Origin: Rhodospirillaceae bacterium | GTDB taxonomy: Bacteria; Pseudomonadota; Alphaproteobacteria; UBA828 | DNA: 5,315 nt | Direction of reading: 5' to 3' | Assembly: GCA_028819955.1 (NCBI GenBank) | Contig: JAPPKP010000245.1 | Span: forward strand, 1 to 5,315 | In this document: piece by piece, positions 1 to 5,315 of the stretch | Layout of the letters: every line of letters starts with the position of its first letter | Position numbering within the stretch: the stretch's first letter is position 1 | Notes under the pieces: generated by a model | Database searches by the model: none | What the model saw: the letters and a program-made list of their open reading frames with translations, nothing else | What the model was told of the DNA's origin: nothing | Program-made: the position numbers and the translations under genes

Positions 1-1268
1 AGAGCCGCAAGGAGGATCTGGCCCGGGTGGTGACGCGCGAGCACGGCAAGGTGCTCTCGGACGCGATGGGCTCTGTCTCCCGCGGGACCGAAGTGCTGGA
101 GTTCGCTTGCGGAATTCCGCACTTGCTCCGGGGCGACTACACCCAGTCGGTCGGCACCGGAGTCGACAGCTTCTCCAGCCGCCAGCCGCTCGGCGTGGTC
201 GCCGGCATCACGCCTTTCAACTTCCCGGCCATGGTGCCGATGTGGATGTTCCCGGTGGCGATCGCCTGCGGCAACACGTTCATCCTGAAGCCGTCGGAGA
301 AGGACCCCACGGCCGCGATGATGCTCGCCGAGTGGCTGACGGAGGCCGGCTGCCCCGATGGCGTGTTCAACGTCGTCCACGGCGACAAGGAGGCGGTGGA
401 TGCGATCCTCACCCATCCGGACATCGCTGCGGTGAGCTTCGTCGGCTCCACGCCCATTGCCGAGTACGTCTATCACACCGGCTGCGCCCACGGTAAGCGG
501 GTGCAGGCGCTGGGCGGTGCCAAGAACCACGCGGTGGTCATGCCGGACGCAGACCTCACGATGGCGAGCGATGCCCTGATCGGCGCGGCCTACGGCTCCG
601 CCGGCGAGCGTTGCATGGCGGTATCGGTAGCGGTCGCGATCGGCGACAAGGTTGGCGATGCGCTGATCGAGGACCTCAAGCCCAAGATCGAGAGCATCAA
701 GGTGGGGCCGGGCACCGACGGCGAGGCCGACATGGGCCCGCTGGTGACCAAGCAGCACTTCGACAAGGTGCGGGGCTATGTGGACCTCGGCGTCGAGGAA
801 GGCGCGGACTTGGTGATCGACGGCCGCGACCTCTCGCTCCAGGGCTACGAGAACGGCTACTTCATCGGCCCCTGCCTGTTCGACCGGGTCACGCCCGACA
901 TGCGCATCTACAAGGAGGAGATTTTCGGGCCGGTGCTCTCCGTCGTTCGCGCGCCGGACTACGATGCCGCGGTGCAGATGGTCAACGAGCACGAGTTCGG
1001 CAACGGGGTCGCGATCTTCACCCGCGACGGCGACGCTGCGCGCGAGTTCGCGAACAAGGTGGAGATCGGCATGGTCGGCGTCAACGTGCCGATCCCCGTG
1101 CCGGTCGCCTACCACAGCTTCGGCGGCTGGAAGCGCTCGCTCTTCGGCGACCACGCCATGCACGGCATGGAGGGCGTGCGCTTCTACACCAAGCTTAAGA
1201 CCGTGACCTCCCGCTGGCCGACCGGCATCCGCTCGGGCGTCGATCTCTCCTTCCCCATGATGTCGTAA
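1..1268 (+). CDS. mmsA: CoA-acylating (methyl)malonate-semialdehyde dehydrogenase, 5'-truncated by window edge
   Basis: This enzyme oxidises malonate or methylmalonate semialdehyde with NAD+ and CoA to acetyl-CoA or propionyl-CoA plus CO2, in the cytosol. The frame is open from the first complete codon at 3 (SRKEDLAR...). The GTG at 27 is internal, so the true start lies upstream. About 421 residues are present against roughly 500 for the family, so some 80 N-terminal residues are missing. Visible landmarks are the [10 protein letters not shown] segment typical of MmsA/IolA, LKPSE, FVGST (438-452) in the NAD fold, GGAKNH (513-530), the catalytic Cys in GERCMA (codon 612-614), EIFGPVL (918-938) and the C-terminal TVTSRWPTG signature. 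The Asn in GGAKNH occupies the place of the general-base Glu of hydrolytic aldehyde dehydrogenases, as known for this CoA-dependent subfamily. The amidase follows after 37 nt. In this cluster it probably finishes beta-alanine or beta-aminoisobutyrate breakdown; valine or inositol catabolism are the other known settings. Confidence 0.95.
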   Translation, partial: SRKEDLARVVTREHGKVLSDAMGSVSRGTEVLEFACGIPHLLRGDYTQSVGTGVDSFSSRQPLGVVAGITPFNFPAMVPMWMFPVAIACGNTFILKPSEKDPTAAMMLAEWLTEAGCPDGVFNVVHGDKEAVDAILTHPDIAAVSFVGSTPIAEYVYHTGCAHGKRVQALGGAKNHAVVMPDADLTMASDALIGAAYGSAGERCMAVSVAVAIGDKVGDALIEDLKPKIESIKVGPGTDGEADMGPLVTKQHFDKVRGYVDLGVEEGADLVIDGRDLSLQGYENGYFIGPCLFDRVTPDMRIYKEEIFGPVLSVVRAPDYDAAVQMVNEHEFGNGVAIFTRDGDAAREFANKVEIGMVGVNVPIPVPVAYHSFGGWKRSLFGDHAMHGMEGVRFYTKLKTVTSRWPTGIRSGVDLSFPMMS

Positions 1269-1305
1269 GGCCGCGGCGGCCGGGGCCGCAGCAGAGCCGG
1301 GAGCG

Positions 1306-2715
1306 ATGAGCGACGACGATCTCTCCTACCTCTCGGCGACGGAGGCGGCCGCCCTCATTCGGGACGGCGCGCTCTCGCCCGCAGACCTGGTGACGAATGC
1401 GCTCGCGCGTATCGAGGAGGTCAACCCCACCCTCAACTGCTTCTGCTTCACTTATCCAGAGGAGGCCATCGAGCAGGCGCGGGCGGCGGAGCGGGCGGTC
1501 GCCGCGGGCGACGATGTGGGTCCCCTGCATGGCGTCCCCATCGCCATCAAGGATCTCACCCCCACCAAGGGCAAGACGACGACCTTCGGCTCCCATGCCT
1601 ACAAGGACTGGGTGCCGGACTACGACGCGCTCGTGGTGCAGCGCCTGCGCGACGCGGGCGCCATCATGGTGGGCAAGACGACGACGCCGGAGTTCGCCTT
1701 CTCCAGCCTGACGGACAGCCCACTGTGGGGCATCACCCGCAATCCCTGGAACCCCGACCGCACGCCGGGCGGCTCGTCGGGCGGCTCCGCCGCCGCCGTG
1801 GTCGCCGGCTGCGTGCCGCTGGCGGAAGGCTCGGACGCCGGCGGCTCGGTGCGGATTCCCGCCTCGCACAGCGGCTGCGTCGGGCTGAAACCGAGTTCCG
1901 GCCGGATCCCGTTCGAGTTCCTGCCGACCCAGTTCGACTACATGTGCTGCCACGGCCCGCTCTCGCGAACCGTGGCCGATGCCGCGCTGTTCCTGAATCT
2001 CTGCCAGGGGCCTGACGAGCGCGATCTCAACACGCTGGCGCCGGCTCTCTCGGTCGACGTGCCGCCGCCGAGCGACGTTCGCGGCCTGCGCCTCGCGCTC
2101 TCCATCGACCTCGGTTACTACCGCATCGACCCCGATGTCGAGGCGAACACCCGCGCTGCTGCCGCCGCTCTGGAGCAGGCGGGGGCGGAGATCGAGCCCG
2201 TCGAGCTCGGCTGGAGCGCGGCGTTCAACGAGGCGTGGTGGGCCTATTGGGGCGTGTTCCAGGCCACGCACTTCGGCCACCATCTGGAGCGCTGGCGGGA
2301 CAAGATGCACCCCTCCGTCGTCGCCTCGATGGAAGAGGGGCTCGCCATGAGCGCGGTCGAGCTGATGAAGACCGAGACGGTCTACACCGAGGCCTGGAAC
2401 GCGCTGCGCCCTATTCTCGAACGCTGCGACGCCCTGCTCTGCCCGACCGAGGCGATTCCGGCGCCCACGGTCGACTACGACGAGCTCGCTTCCATGGGGG
2501 ACGATGCGGACGGCCGTCACCAGAGCATGGACATGACCATGCAGTTCAACGCGCTCAAGCTGCCGGCACTCTCGGTTCCCTCGGGCTTCTCCGCAGAGGG
2601 CTTGCCCACGGGTCTGCAGATCGTGGGCCGCCGCTTCGACGACCTGACGGTGCTCCGCATCGGCGCCGCGCTTGAGCAAGTGCGCCCCTGGCGCCAGCAC
2701 CGGCCGCCGCTGTAA
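1306..2715 (+). CDS. Amidase-signature (AS) family amidohydrolase
   Basis: This 469-residue protein is a full-length amidase-signature hydrolase that cleaves an amide bond by a Ser-cisSer-Lys mechanism. The triad reads as Lys82 in GVPIAIKD (codon 1549-1551), cis-Ser157 in TPGGSSGGSAAA (1774-1776) and nucleophile Ser181 in GSDAGGSVRIPAS (1846-1848). The 24-residue spacing between the two serines matches that of GatA and FAAH. The N-terminus (LSATEAAALIRDGALSP) and the C-terminal LPTGLQIVG motif are also typical. It is probably cytosolic, with no signal peptide. The ATG at 1306 fits the family N-terminus, but the purine-rich GGGAG (1299-1303) ends only 2 nt before it, so initiation may be weak or coupled to mmsA. 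It is not obviously tRNA-dependent GatA: no gatB or gatC lies nearby and the setting is catabolic. The substrate cannot be read from sequence. A role on a ureido or amide intermediate of pyrimidine or hydantoin-like compounds is inference from neighbours; ureidomalonate hydrolysis is one speculative alternative. Confidence 0.93.
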   Translation: MSDDDLSYLSATEAAALIRDGALSPADLVTNALARIEEVNPTLNCFCFTYPEEAIEQARAAERAVAAGDDVGPLHGVPIAIKDLTPTKGKTTTFGSHAYKDWVPDYDALVVQRLRDAGAIMVGKTTTPEFAFSSLTDSPLWGITRNPWNPDRTPGGSSGGSAAAVVAGCVPLAEGSDAGGSVRIPASHSGCVGLKPSSGRIPFEFLPTQFDYMCCHGPLSRTVADAALFLNLCQGPDERDLNTLAPALSVDVPPPSDVRGLRLALSIDLGYYRIDPDVEANTRAAAAALEQAGAEIEPVELGWSAAFNEAWWAYWGVFQATHFGHHLERWRDKMHPSVVASMEEGLAMSAVELMKTETVYTEAWNALRPILERCDALLCPTEAIPAPTVDYDELASMGDDADGRHQSMDMTMQFNALKLPALSVPSGFSAEGLPTGLQIVGRRFDDLTVLRIGAALEQVRPWRQHRPPL

Positions 2716-2728
2716 GTCATCGCGCGCC

Positions 2729-2741
2729 TCACGGACCGTGA
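2729..2741. promoter_or_regulatory. 13-nt perfect palindrome (TCACGG-A-CCGTGA), possible operator
   Basis: Two 6-nt arms are exact inverted repeats around a single central A. It lies in the 85-nt gap between the amidase stop and the first ureidopropionase start, the largest gap in the operon. The symmetry suits a dimeric regulator, but no -35/-10 pair is recognisable beside it and only one copy is seen. It could also be chance in GC-rich sequence. Confidence 0.3.
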
Positions 2742-2765
2742 CCCTGGTGGGCGTTCCGGGCTAGG

Positions 2766-2784
2766 CTGCCGGCCTTGGCGGCAG
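2766..2784 (+). other. Imperfect inverted repeat upstream of first ureidopropionase
   Basis: CTGCC (2766-2770) pairs with GGCAG (2780-2784) around a GC-rich interior. An mRNA hairpin here would end just before the Shine-Dalgarno sequence at 2786-2792. It could mark an mRNA processing site or modulate translation. There is no T-run after it, so it is not an intrinsic terminator. The evidence is weak because short GC stems are common here. Confidence 0.25.
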
Positions 2785-2785
2785 C

Positions 2786-2792
2786 GAGGGAG
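2786..2792 (+). promoter_or_regulatory. Shine-Dalgarno site of first ureidopropionase (GAGGGAG)
   Basis: GAGGGAG ends 8 nt before the ATG at 2801. It supports that start, which also gives the conserved N-terminus (VKAGLIQMSLKG) shared with the downstream paralogue. Confidence 0.65.
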
Positions 2793-2800
2793 CGGGGGCG

Positions 2801-3673
2801 ATGGCGACGGTGAAGGCCGGGCTCATCCAGATGAGCCTCAAGGGCGAGGTCGAGCACGACACGCCCGAGCAGATCAGCGAGAAGATGATCGCGGCGCACC
2901 TGCCTCTCATCGAGCAGGCGGCAAGCGAGGGCGTGCAGGTTCTGGGCCTGCAGGAGCTCTTCAACCTGCCCTACATCGGCGCGGTGCAGGACAACGCCTG
3001 GTACCGCACCGCAGAGCGGGTGCCCGACGGGCCGACGGTCCAGCGTATGCGAAAGGAGGCCGCGCGTCTCGGCATGGCGATGGTGGTGCCGGTCTACGAG
3101 GAGTCGCAGACCGGCGTCTACTACAACACTGCCGCCGTGATCGACGCGGACGGGCGCTACCTCGGCAAGTTCCGGAAGATTCACATCCCCCATGTCGTCG
3201 GCTTCTGCGAGAAGTACTACTTCAAGCCCGGCGATATCGGCTATCCGGTCTTCGAGACCGCGTTCTGCAAGGTCGGGGTCTACATCTGCTACGACCGGCA
3301 CTTCCCCGAAGGCTGGCGCGAGCTCGCCATGAACGGCGCGGAGGTGATCTTCAACCCGTCGGCGACCGCGCGGGGCCTGAGCGACCATCTCTGGAACCTG
3401 GAGCAGCCGGCGGCGGCGGTCGCGAACTGCGTCTACATCGGCGCCAACAACCGCGTCGGCATGGAGGCGCCGTGGAACACCGGCTACTTCTACGGCTCCA
3501 GCTACTTCGTCAATCCACGCGGTGAGATTCTCGACCAGGGGCCGGACGATCGGGACGCGCTGGTCACCGCCGAGCTCGACCTCGCCATGATCGCCGAGGT
3601 GCGGGACGGGTGGAAGTTCTATCGCGACCGCCGGCCCGAGACCTACGGCGCAGTCGCGTCGTGGCAGGTCTGA
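2801..3673 (+). CDS. Beta-ureidopropionase-like carbon-nitrogen hydrolase, copy 1
   Basis: This 290-residue nitrilase-superfamily enzyme probably hydrolyses N-carbamoyl-beta-alanine (and/or N-carbamoyl-beta-aminoisobutyrate) to the beta-amino acid, CO2 and ammonia in the cytosol (PydC-like). The catalytic set reads as Glu52 (LGLQELF), Lys126 (GKFRKIHIP), a second Glu137 (GFCEKYY) and nucleophile Cys163 in YICYDRHFPEG (codon 3287-3289). The Lys-to-Cys spacing of 37 and Lys-to-Glu spacing of 11 match human UPB1 as I recall it. The FNPSAT and NNRVG segments also follow the UPB1 pattern better than that of nitrilases or N-carbamoyl-D-amino-acid hydrolases. Length is normal for bacterial members. 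It follows the amidase by 85 nt and precedes its paralogue by 24 nt. Relative to copy 2 it differs mainly at residues 131-136 and 221-229, which may affect substrate choice. A carbamoyl-putrescine or other ureido substrate is possible but less likely beside mmsA. Confidence 0.87.
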   Translation: MATVKAGLIQMSLKGEVEHDTPEQISEKMIAAHLPLIEQAASEGVQVLGLQELFNLPYIGAVQDNAWYRTAERVPDGPTVQRMRKEAARLGMAMVVPVYEESQTGVYYNTAAVIDADGRYLGKFRKIHIPHVVGFCEKYYFKPGDIGYPVFETAFCKVGVYICYDRHFPEGWRELAMNGAEVIFNPSATARGLSDHLWNLEQPAAAVANCVYIGANNRVGMEAPWNTGYFYGSSYFVNPRGEILDQGPDDRDALVTAELDLAMIAEVRDGWKFYRDRRPETYGAVASWQV

Positions 3674-3683
3674 GCGGGCGAGC

Positions 3684-3692
3684 AGGAGGAGG
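3684..3692 (+). promoter_or_regulatory. Strong Shine-Dalgarno site of second ureidopropionase (AGGAGGAGG)
   Basis: A near-ideal anti-16S match ends 5 nt before the ATG at 3698, within the 24-nt gap after the copy 1 stop codon. It fixes the start of copy 2 and is the strongest ribosome binding site in the window, suggesting copy 2 may be translated at least as well as copy 1. Confidence 0.75.
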
Positions 3693-3697
3693 CTCCA

Positions 3698-4567
3698 ATG
3701 CGCAAGGTCAAGGCGGCCCTCATTCAGATGAGCCTGAAGGGGGACCCGGCAACGGACTCCATCGAGACGATCCGGGACAACATGATCGCCGCCCACTTGG
3801 CGCTGATCGAGGAGGCGGCGCGGCAGGGCGTGCAGGTGCTCGGCCTTCAGGAGGTCTTCAACGCGCCCTACTTCCCCGCCACCATCGACGAGAAGTGGTT
3901 TGAGTCCGCCGAGGCGGTGCCGGACGGCCCCACCACCCAGGCGATGCGCGCGGCGGCCAAGAAGCACGGCATGGTCATCGTCTCGCCGGTCTACGAGCGC
4001 GACCATAACGGCAAGTTCTACAACACCGCCGCAGTGATCGATGCGGACGGCAGCTACCTCGGCAAGTTCCGCAAGATCCACATCCCGAAGATCGGACCCT
4101 ACGACGAGAAGCACTACTTCGCATACGGCGATCTCGGCTACCCGGTGTTCGATACCGCCGTCGGCAAGGTCGGGGTCTATATCTGTTACGACCGCCACTT
4201 CCCCGAGGGCTGGCGCGCGCTTGCGCTCAACGGTGCTGAATTGGTGTTCAACCCGTCGGCGACCTTCAAGGGCCTCAGCGATCACATCTGGAACCTGGAG
4301 CAGGTGGGCGCGGCCATCGCCAACGGTATCTTCATCGGCACCAACAACCGCGTCGGCACCGAGCCGAGCTTCGGTAACCACGTCTTCTACGGCTCCAGCT
4401 ACTTCTGTAATCCGCGCGGCGAGATCCTGGCGCAGGGTGGCGATCAGGACGACGAGCTGGTGATCGCCGAGCTCGACCTCGACCAGATCCACGAGGTCCG
4501 CGACACGTGGCAGTTCTTCCGCGACCGCCGGCCCGAGACCTACCAGCACTGCGCCCGGCAACCGTGA
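3698..4567 (+). CDS. Beta-ureidopropionase-like carbon-nitrogen hydrolase, copy 2 (tandem paralogue)
   Basis: This 289-residue paralogue aligns with the preceding gene without gaps almost end to end, at about 65% identity (roughly 189 positions by hand count). All four catalytic residues fall at the same numbers: Glu52, Lys126, Glu137 and Cys163 (YICYDRHFPEG, codon 4184-4186). It should therefore be an active N-carbamoyl-beta-amino-acid amidohydrolase of the UPB1/PydC type. Long blocks such as AAVIDADG-YLGKFRKIHIP and VGVYICYDRHFPEGWR are near-identical between copies. The segment after the catalytic Lys (KIGPYD versus HVVGFC) and the loop after NNRVG (TEPSFGNHV versus MEAPWNTGY) are not. The divergence is spread across the protein, so the duplication is old and both copies appear to be maintained. 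Inferred options are specialisation for uracil- versus thymine-derived substrates, or mixed oligomers. It is the last gene of the + strand run. The GGGAT repeat array begins 27 nt past its stop. Confidence 0.87.
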   Translation: MRKVKAALIQMSLKGDPATDSIETIRDNMIAAHLALIEEAARQGVQVLGLQEVFNAPYFPATIDEKWFESAEAVPDGPTTQAMRAAAKKHGMVIVSPVYERDHNGKFYNTAAVIDADGSYLGKFRKIHIPKIGPYDEKHYFAYGDLGYPVFDTAVGKVGVYICYDRHFPEGWRALALNGAELVFNPSATFKGLSDHIWNLEQVGAAIANGIFIGTNNRVGTEPSFGNHVFYGSSYFCNPRGEILAQGGDQDDELVIAELDLDQIHEVRDTWQFFRDRRPETYQHCARQP

Positions 4568-4594
4568 GGGACTGAGACGCGACAGACAAAATTT

Positions 4595-4737
4595 GAGCGG
4601 GATTAAGTGGGATAAGTGGGATGATTGGGATTCGGCGGGATAAGCGGGATTCCATGGGATAACTGGGATTTCGTGGGATAAGCGAGATTAAGTGGGATTC
4701 GGTGGGATAAGCGAGATTAAGTGGGATTCGGCGGGAC
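4595..4737. repeat. Degenerate GGGAT tandem array, about 15 units of 9-10 nt
   Basis: Fifteen consecutive units can be parsed, with lengths 9,10,9,9,10,9,10,9,10,9,10,10,9,10,10. Each ends in GGGAT, except two ending in GAGAT (4680-4688, 4709-4717) and the last ending in GGGAC. The 4-5 nt before the core are mostly AAGT, AAGC or TCGG/TCGT. By hand count the array is about 52% G+C, clearly below its flanks, with about 60 G against 14 C on the + strand. It lies between convergent genes, beginning 27 nt after the ureidopropionase stop. No protein is credible from it: the minus-strand frame through it gives only a low-complexity repeat peptide. It is not CRISPR, because there are no unique spacers. 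I do not recognise a named family. It could be a minisatellite produced by slippage, a protein-binding array or a transcript-end structure. Confidence 0.9.
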
Positions 4738-4868
4738 GGACGGTCGTCGCGCTGCGGGTTGAATTGCCGAGGATTGCGGCCCGTACCGCTGGCCGTTGCC
4801 CGTTTGCACTCGAATCGCATGGCGCCATCATCGCGCGGGAATCGCGGGCCGTGCACCGCACCATGGTC
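4738..4868. other. Non-coding remainder of the convergent intergenic gap
   Basis: Between the repeat array and the stem-loop near the permease end I see no credible gene. The short open frames here lack family-like sequence and ribosome binding sites. The only local symmetry is a 10-bp palindrome, ATGGCGCCAT, at 4819-4828. Base composition returns to GC-rich. No promoter or T-run terminator is recognisable on either strand. Confidence 0.55.
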
Positions 4869-4902
4869 CGGTGTCGGGTCGGTGCCGCCGACCGATACAC
4901 CG
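4869..4902 (-). terminator. Two-part stem-loop after the permease gene, possible terminator
   Basis: The outer arms CGGTGT (4869-4874) and ACACCG (4897-4902) and the inner arms GGTCGG (4877-4882) and CCGACC (4888-4893) are exact complements. They enclose a 5-nt loop (TGCCG) and a 2x3 internal loop. On the minus strand the structure starts 13 nt after the permease stop codon, the usual place for a terminator. No T-run follows on either strand, so it may act as a 3'-end-protecting hairpin or with Rho rather than as a canonical intrinsic terminator. Confidence 0.45.
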
Positions 4903-4915
4903 TATGAGTTCCGGC

Positions 4916-5315
4916 TCAGTTGGTGCGGCGGCCGTGCGTGATGGTGCCGAACGTCACACCCCTTAGCAGCTGGTTCTGCAATACGAACGTCACCGCCACC
5001 ACCGGGATCAGGAACAGCGTCTCGATCGCGGCGAGCCGGCCCCAGTCCACGCCGATGCCGCTGCCGAGGCTCCCCCCGATGCCGACCGGCACGGTCCGCG
5101 TCTCCGGCCCCGTGAGCAGCAGCGCCATCAGGAACTCGTTCCAGGTGAGGATCAGGCCGAGCGTCGCGGTCGCGGCGATGCCGGCCTTCACCTGCGGCAG
5201 GCAGACGCGGAAGAAGACCCGCCATTCCGAGCTGCCTTCGGTGCGCGCGGCGTCCTCCAGCTCGCGCGGCAGGTCGTCGAAGAAGCTCTTCATCATCCAG
5301 ATGGCGAAGGGCAGG
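4916..5315 (-). CDS. MalG-type ABC transporter permease, C-terminal part (5' end beyond window)
   Basis: This is the inner-membrane permease of a binding-protein-dependent ABC importer, of the carbohydrate uptake (MalG-like) class. The frame runs in from the right edge without a start. LPFAIWMMKSFFDDLP precedes the ATG codons at 5294-5296 and 5291-5293 and is ordinary family sequence, so those are internal. The EAA loop that contacts the ATPase is clear: ELEDAARTEGSS followed by the conserved LP (VCLPQVKAGI). Two hydrophobic segments follow, around AATATLGLILTWNEFLMALLL and LFLIPVVAVTFVLQ, and then the terminal LLRGVTFGTI motif common at the end of these permeases. About 132 residues are visible of a usual 270-300. 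It converges on the ureidopropionase operon. The substrate cannot be inferred from this piece; sugars, polyols or related solutes are typical for the family, and a link to pyrimidine or amide uptake would be speculation. Confidence 0.92.
   Translation of the reverse strand, partial: LPFAIWMMKSFFDDLPRELEDAARTEGSSEWRVFFRVCLPQVKAGIAATATLGLILTWNEFLMALLLTGPETRTVPVGIGGSLGSGIGVDWGRLAAIETLFLIPVVAVTFVLQNQLLRGVTFGTITHGRRTN

Noticed and set aside
27..29. GTG at 27 as the start of mmsA
   Set aside because: In-frame upstream codons (SRKEDLAR) continue the family sequence to the window edge, so the GTG is an internal valine codon.
1269..1305. GC-only palindromic stretch between mmsA and the amidase as a terminator
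   Set aside because: There is no T-run and the gap is only 37 nt. The amidase appears to be co-transcribed, and such G/C symmetry is common at this composition.
1195..2700. 501-codon open frame on the minus strand opposite the amidase
   Set aside because: It is a shadow of GC-rich codon use in the amidase. The translation is Arg/Gly/Val-rich with no family motifs, while the + strand frame has a full catalytic triad.
2729..4561. 610-codon minus-strand open frame opposite both ureidopropionases
   Set aside because: It is antisense to two well-supported genes. Its apparent internal repeat only mirrors the tandem duplication on the + strand, and no recognisable domain is present.
4595..4737. 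CRISPR array
   Set aside because: Units are only 9-10 nt, contiguous and degenerate, with no unique spacers and no cas genes.
4819..4828. 10-bp palindrome ATGGCGCCAT
   Set aside because: It is short and isolated, with no nearby promoter or second copy. It is expected by chance in GC-rich sequence.
4688..4907. Small open frames of 60-71 codons on both strands in the intergenic gap
   Set aside because: They have no ribosome binding sites or family resemblance, they overlap one another on opposite strands, and some begin inside the repeat array.
4332..5225. 297-codon minus-strand open frame running through the repeat array
   Set aside because: It overlaps the permease in another frame, crosses the array as a low-complexity repeat peptide, and runs into the ureidopropionase. 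There is no coherent protein.

Overview
The window is GC-rich bacterial DNA with tightly packed genes and a strong G/C preference at third codon positions. It looks like an alpha- or beta-proteobacterium or a similar high-GC lineage. No rRNA, tRNA or other taxonomic marker is present, so the assignment stays at that level.

Positions 1-4567 hold four same-strand (+) genes that probably form one catabolic operon: (1) the C-terminal ~85% of a CoA-acylating (methyl)malonate-semialdehyde dehydrogenase (mmsA); (2) a complete amidase-signature hydrolase with an intact Lys-cisSer-Ser triad; (3) and (4) two tandem paralogous carbon-nitrogen hydrolases of the beta-ureidopropionase type, about 65% identical by my ungapped hand count and both with intact Glu-Lys-Glu-Cys active sites. 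Gaps between genes are 37, 85 and 24 nt.

The simplest reading is the lower part of reductive pyrimidine (uracil/thymine) catabolism. N-carbamoyl-beta-amino acids are cleaved to beta-alanine or beta-aminoisobutyrate, CO2 and ammonia. After a transamination step not encoded here, MmsA converts the (methyl)malonate semialdehyde to acetyl-CoA or propionyl-CoA. The amidase has no assigned step in that route. Dihydropyrimidine dehydrogenase, dihydropyrimidinase and the aminotransferase are absent and would have to lie outside the window.

Positions 4568-4915 form a 348-nt non-coding gap between convergent genes. It holds the most unusual element: a 143-nt degenerate tandem array of about 15 units of 9-10 nt centred on GGGAT (4595-4737). 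The array is much less GC-rich than its flanks and strongly G-skewed, with nine consecutive GGG tracts spaced 6-7 nt apart. A two-part stem-loop (4869-4902) sits just beyond the end of the convergent gene.

Positions 4916-5315 (- strand) hold the C-terminal part of a MalG-type ABC transporter permease, entering from the right edge. Its substrate cannot be read from this fragment, and it is transcribed towards the catabolic operon.
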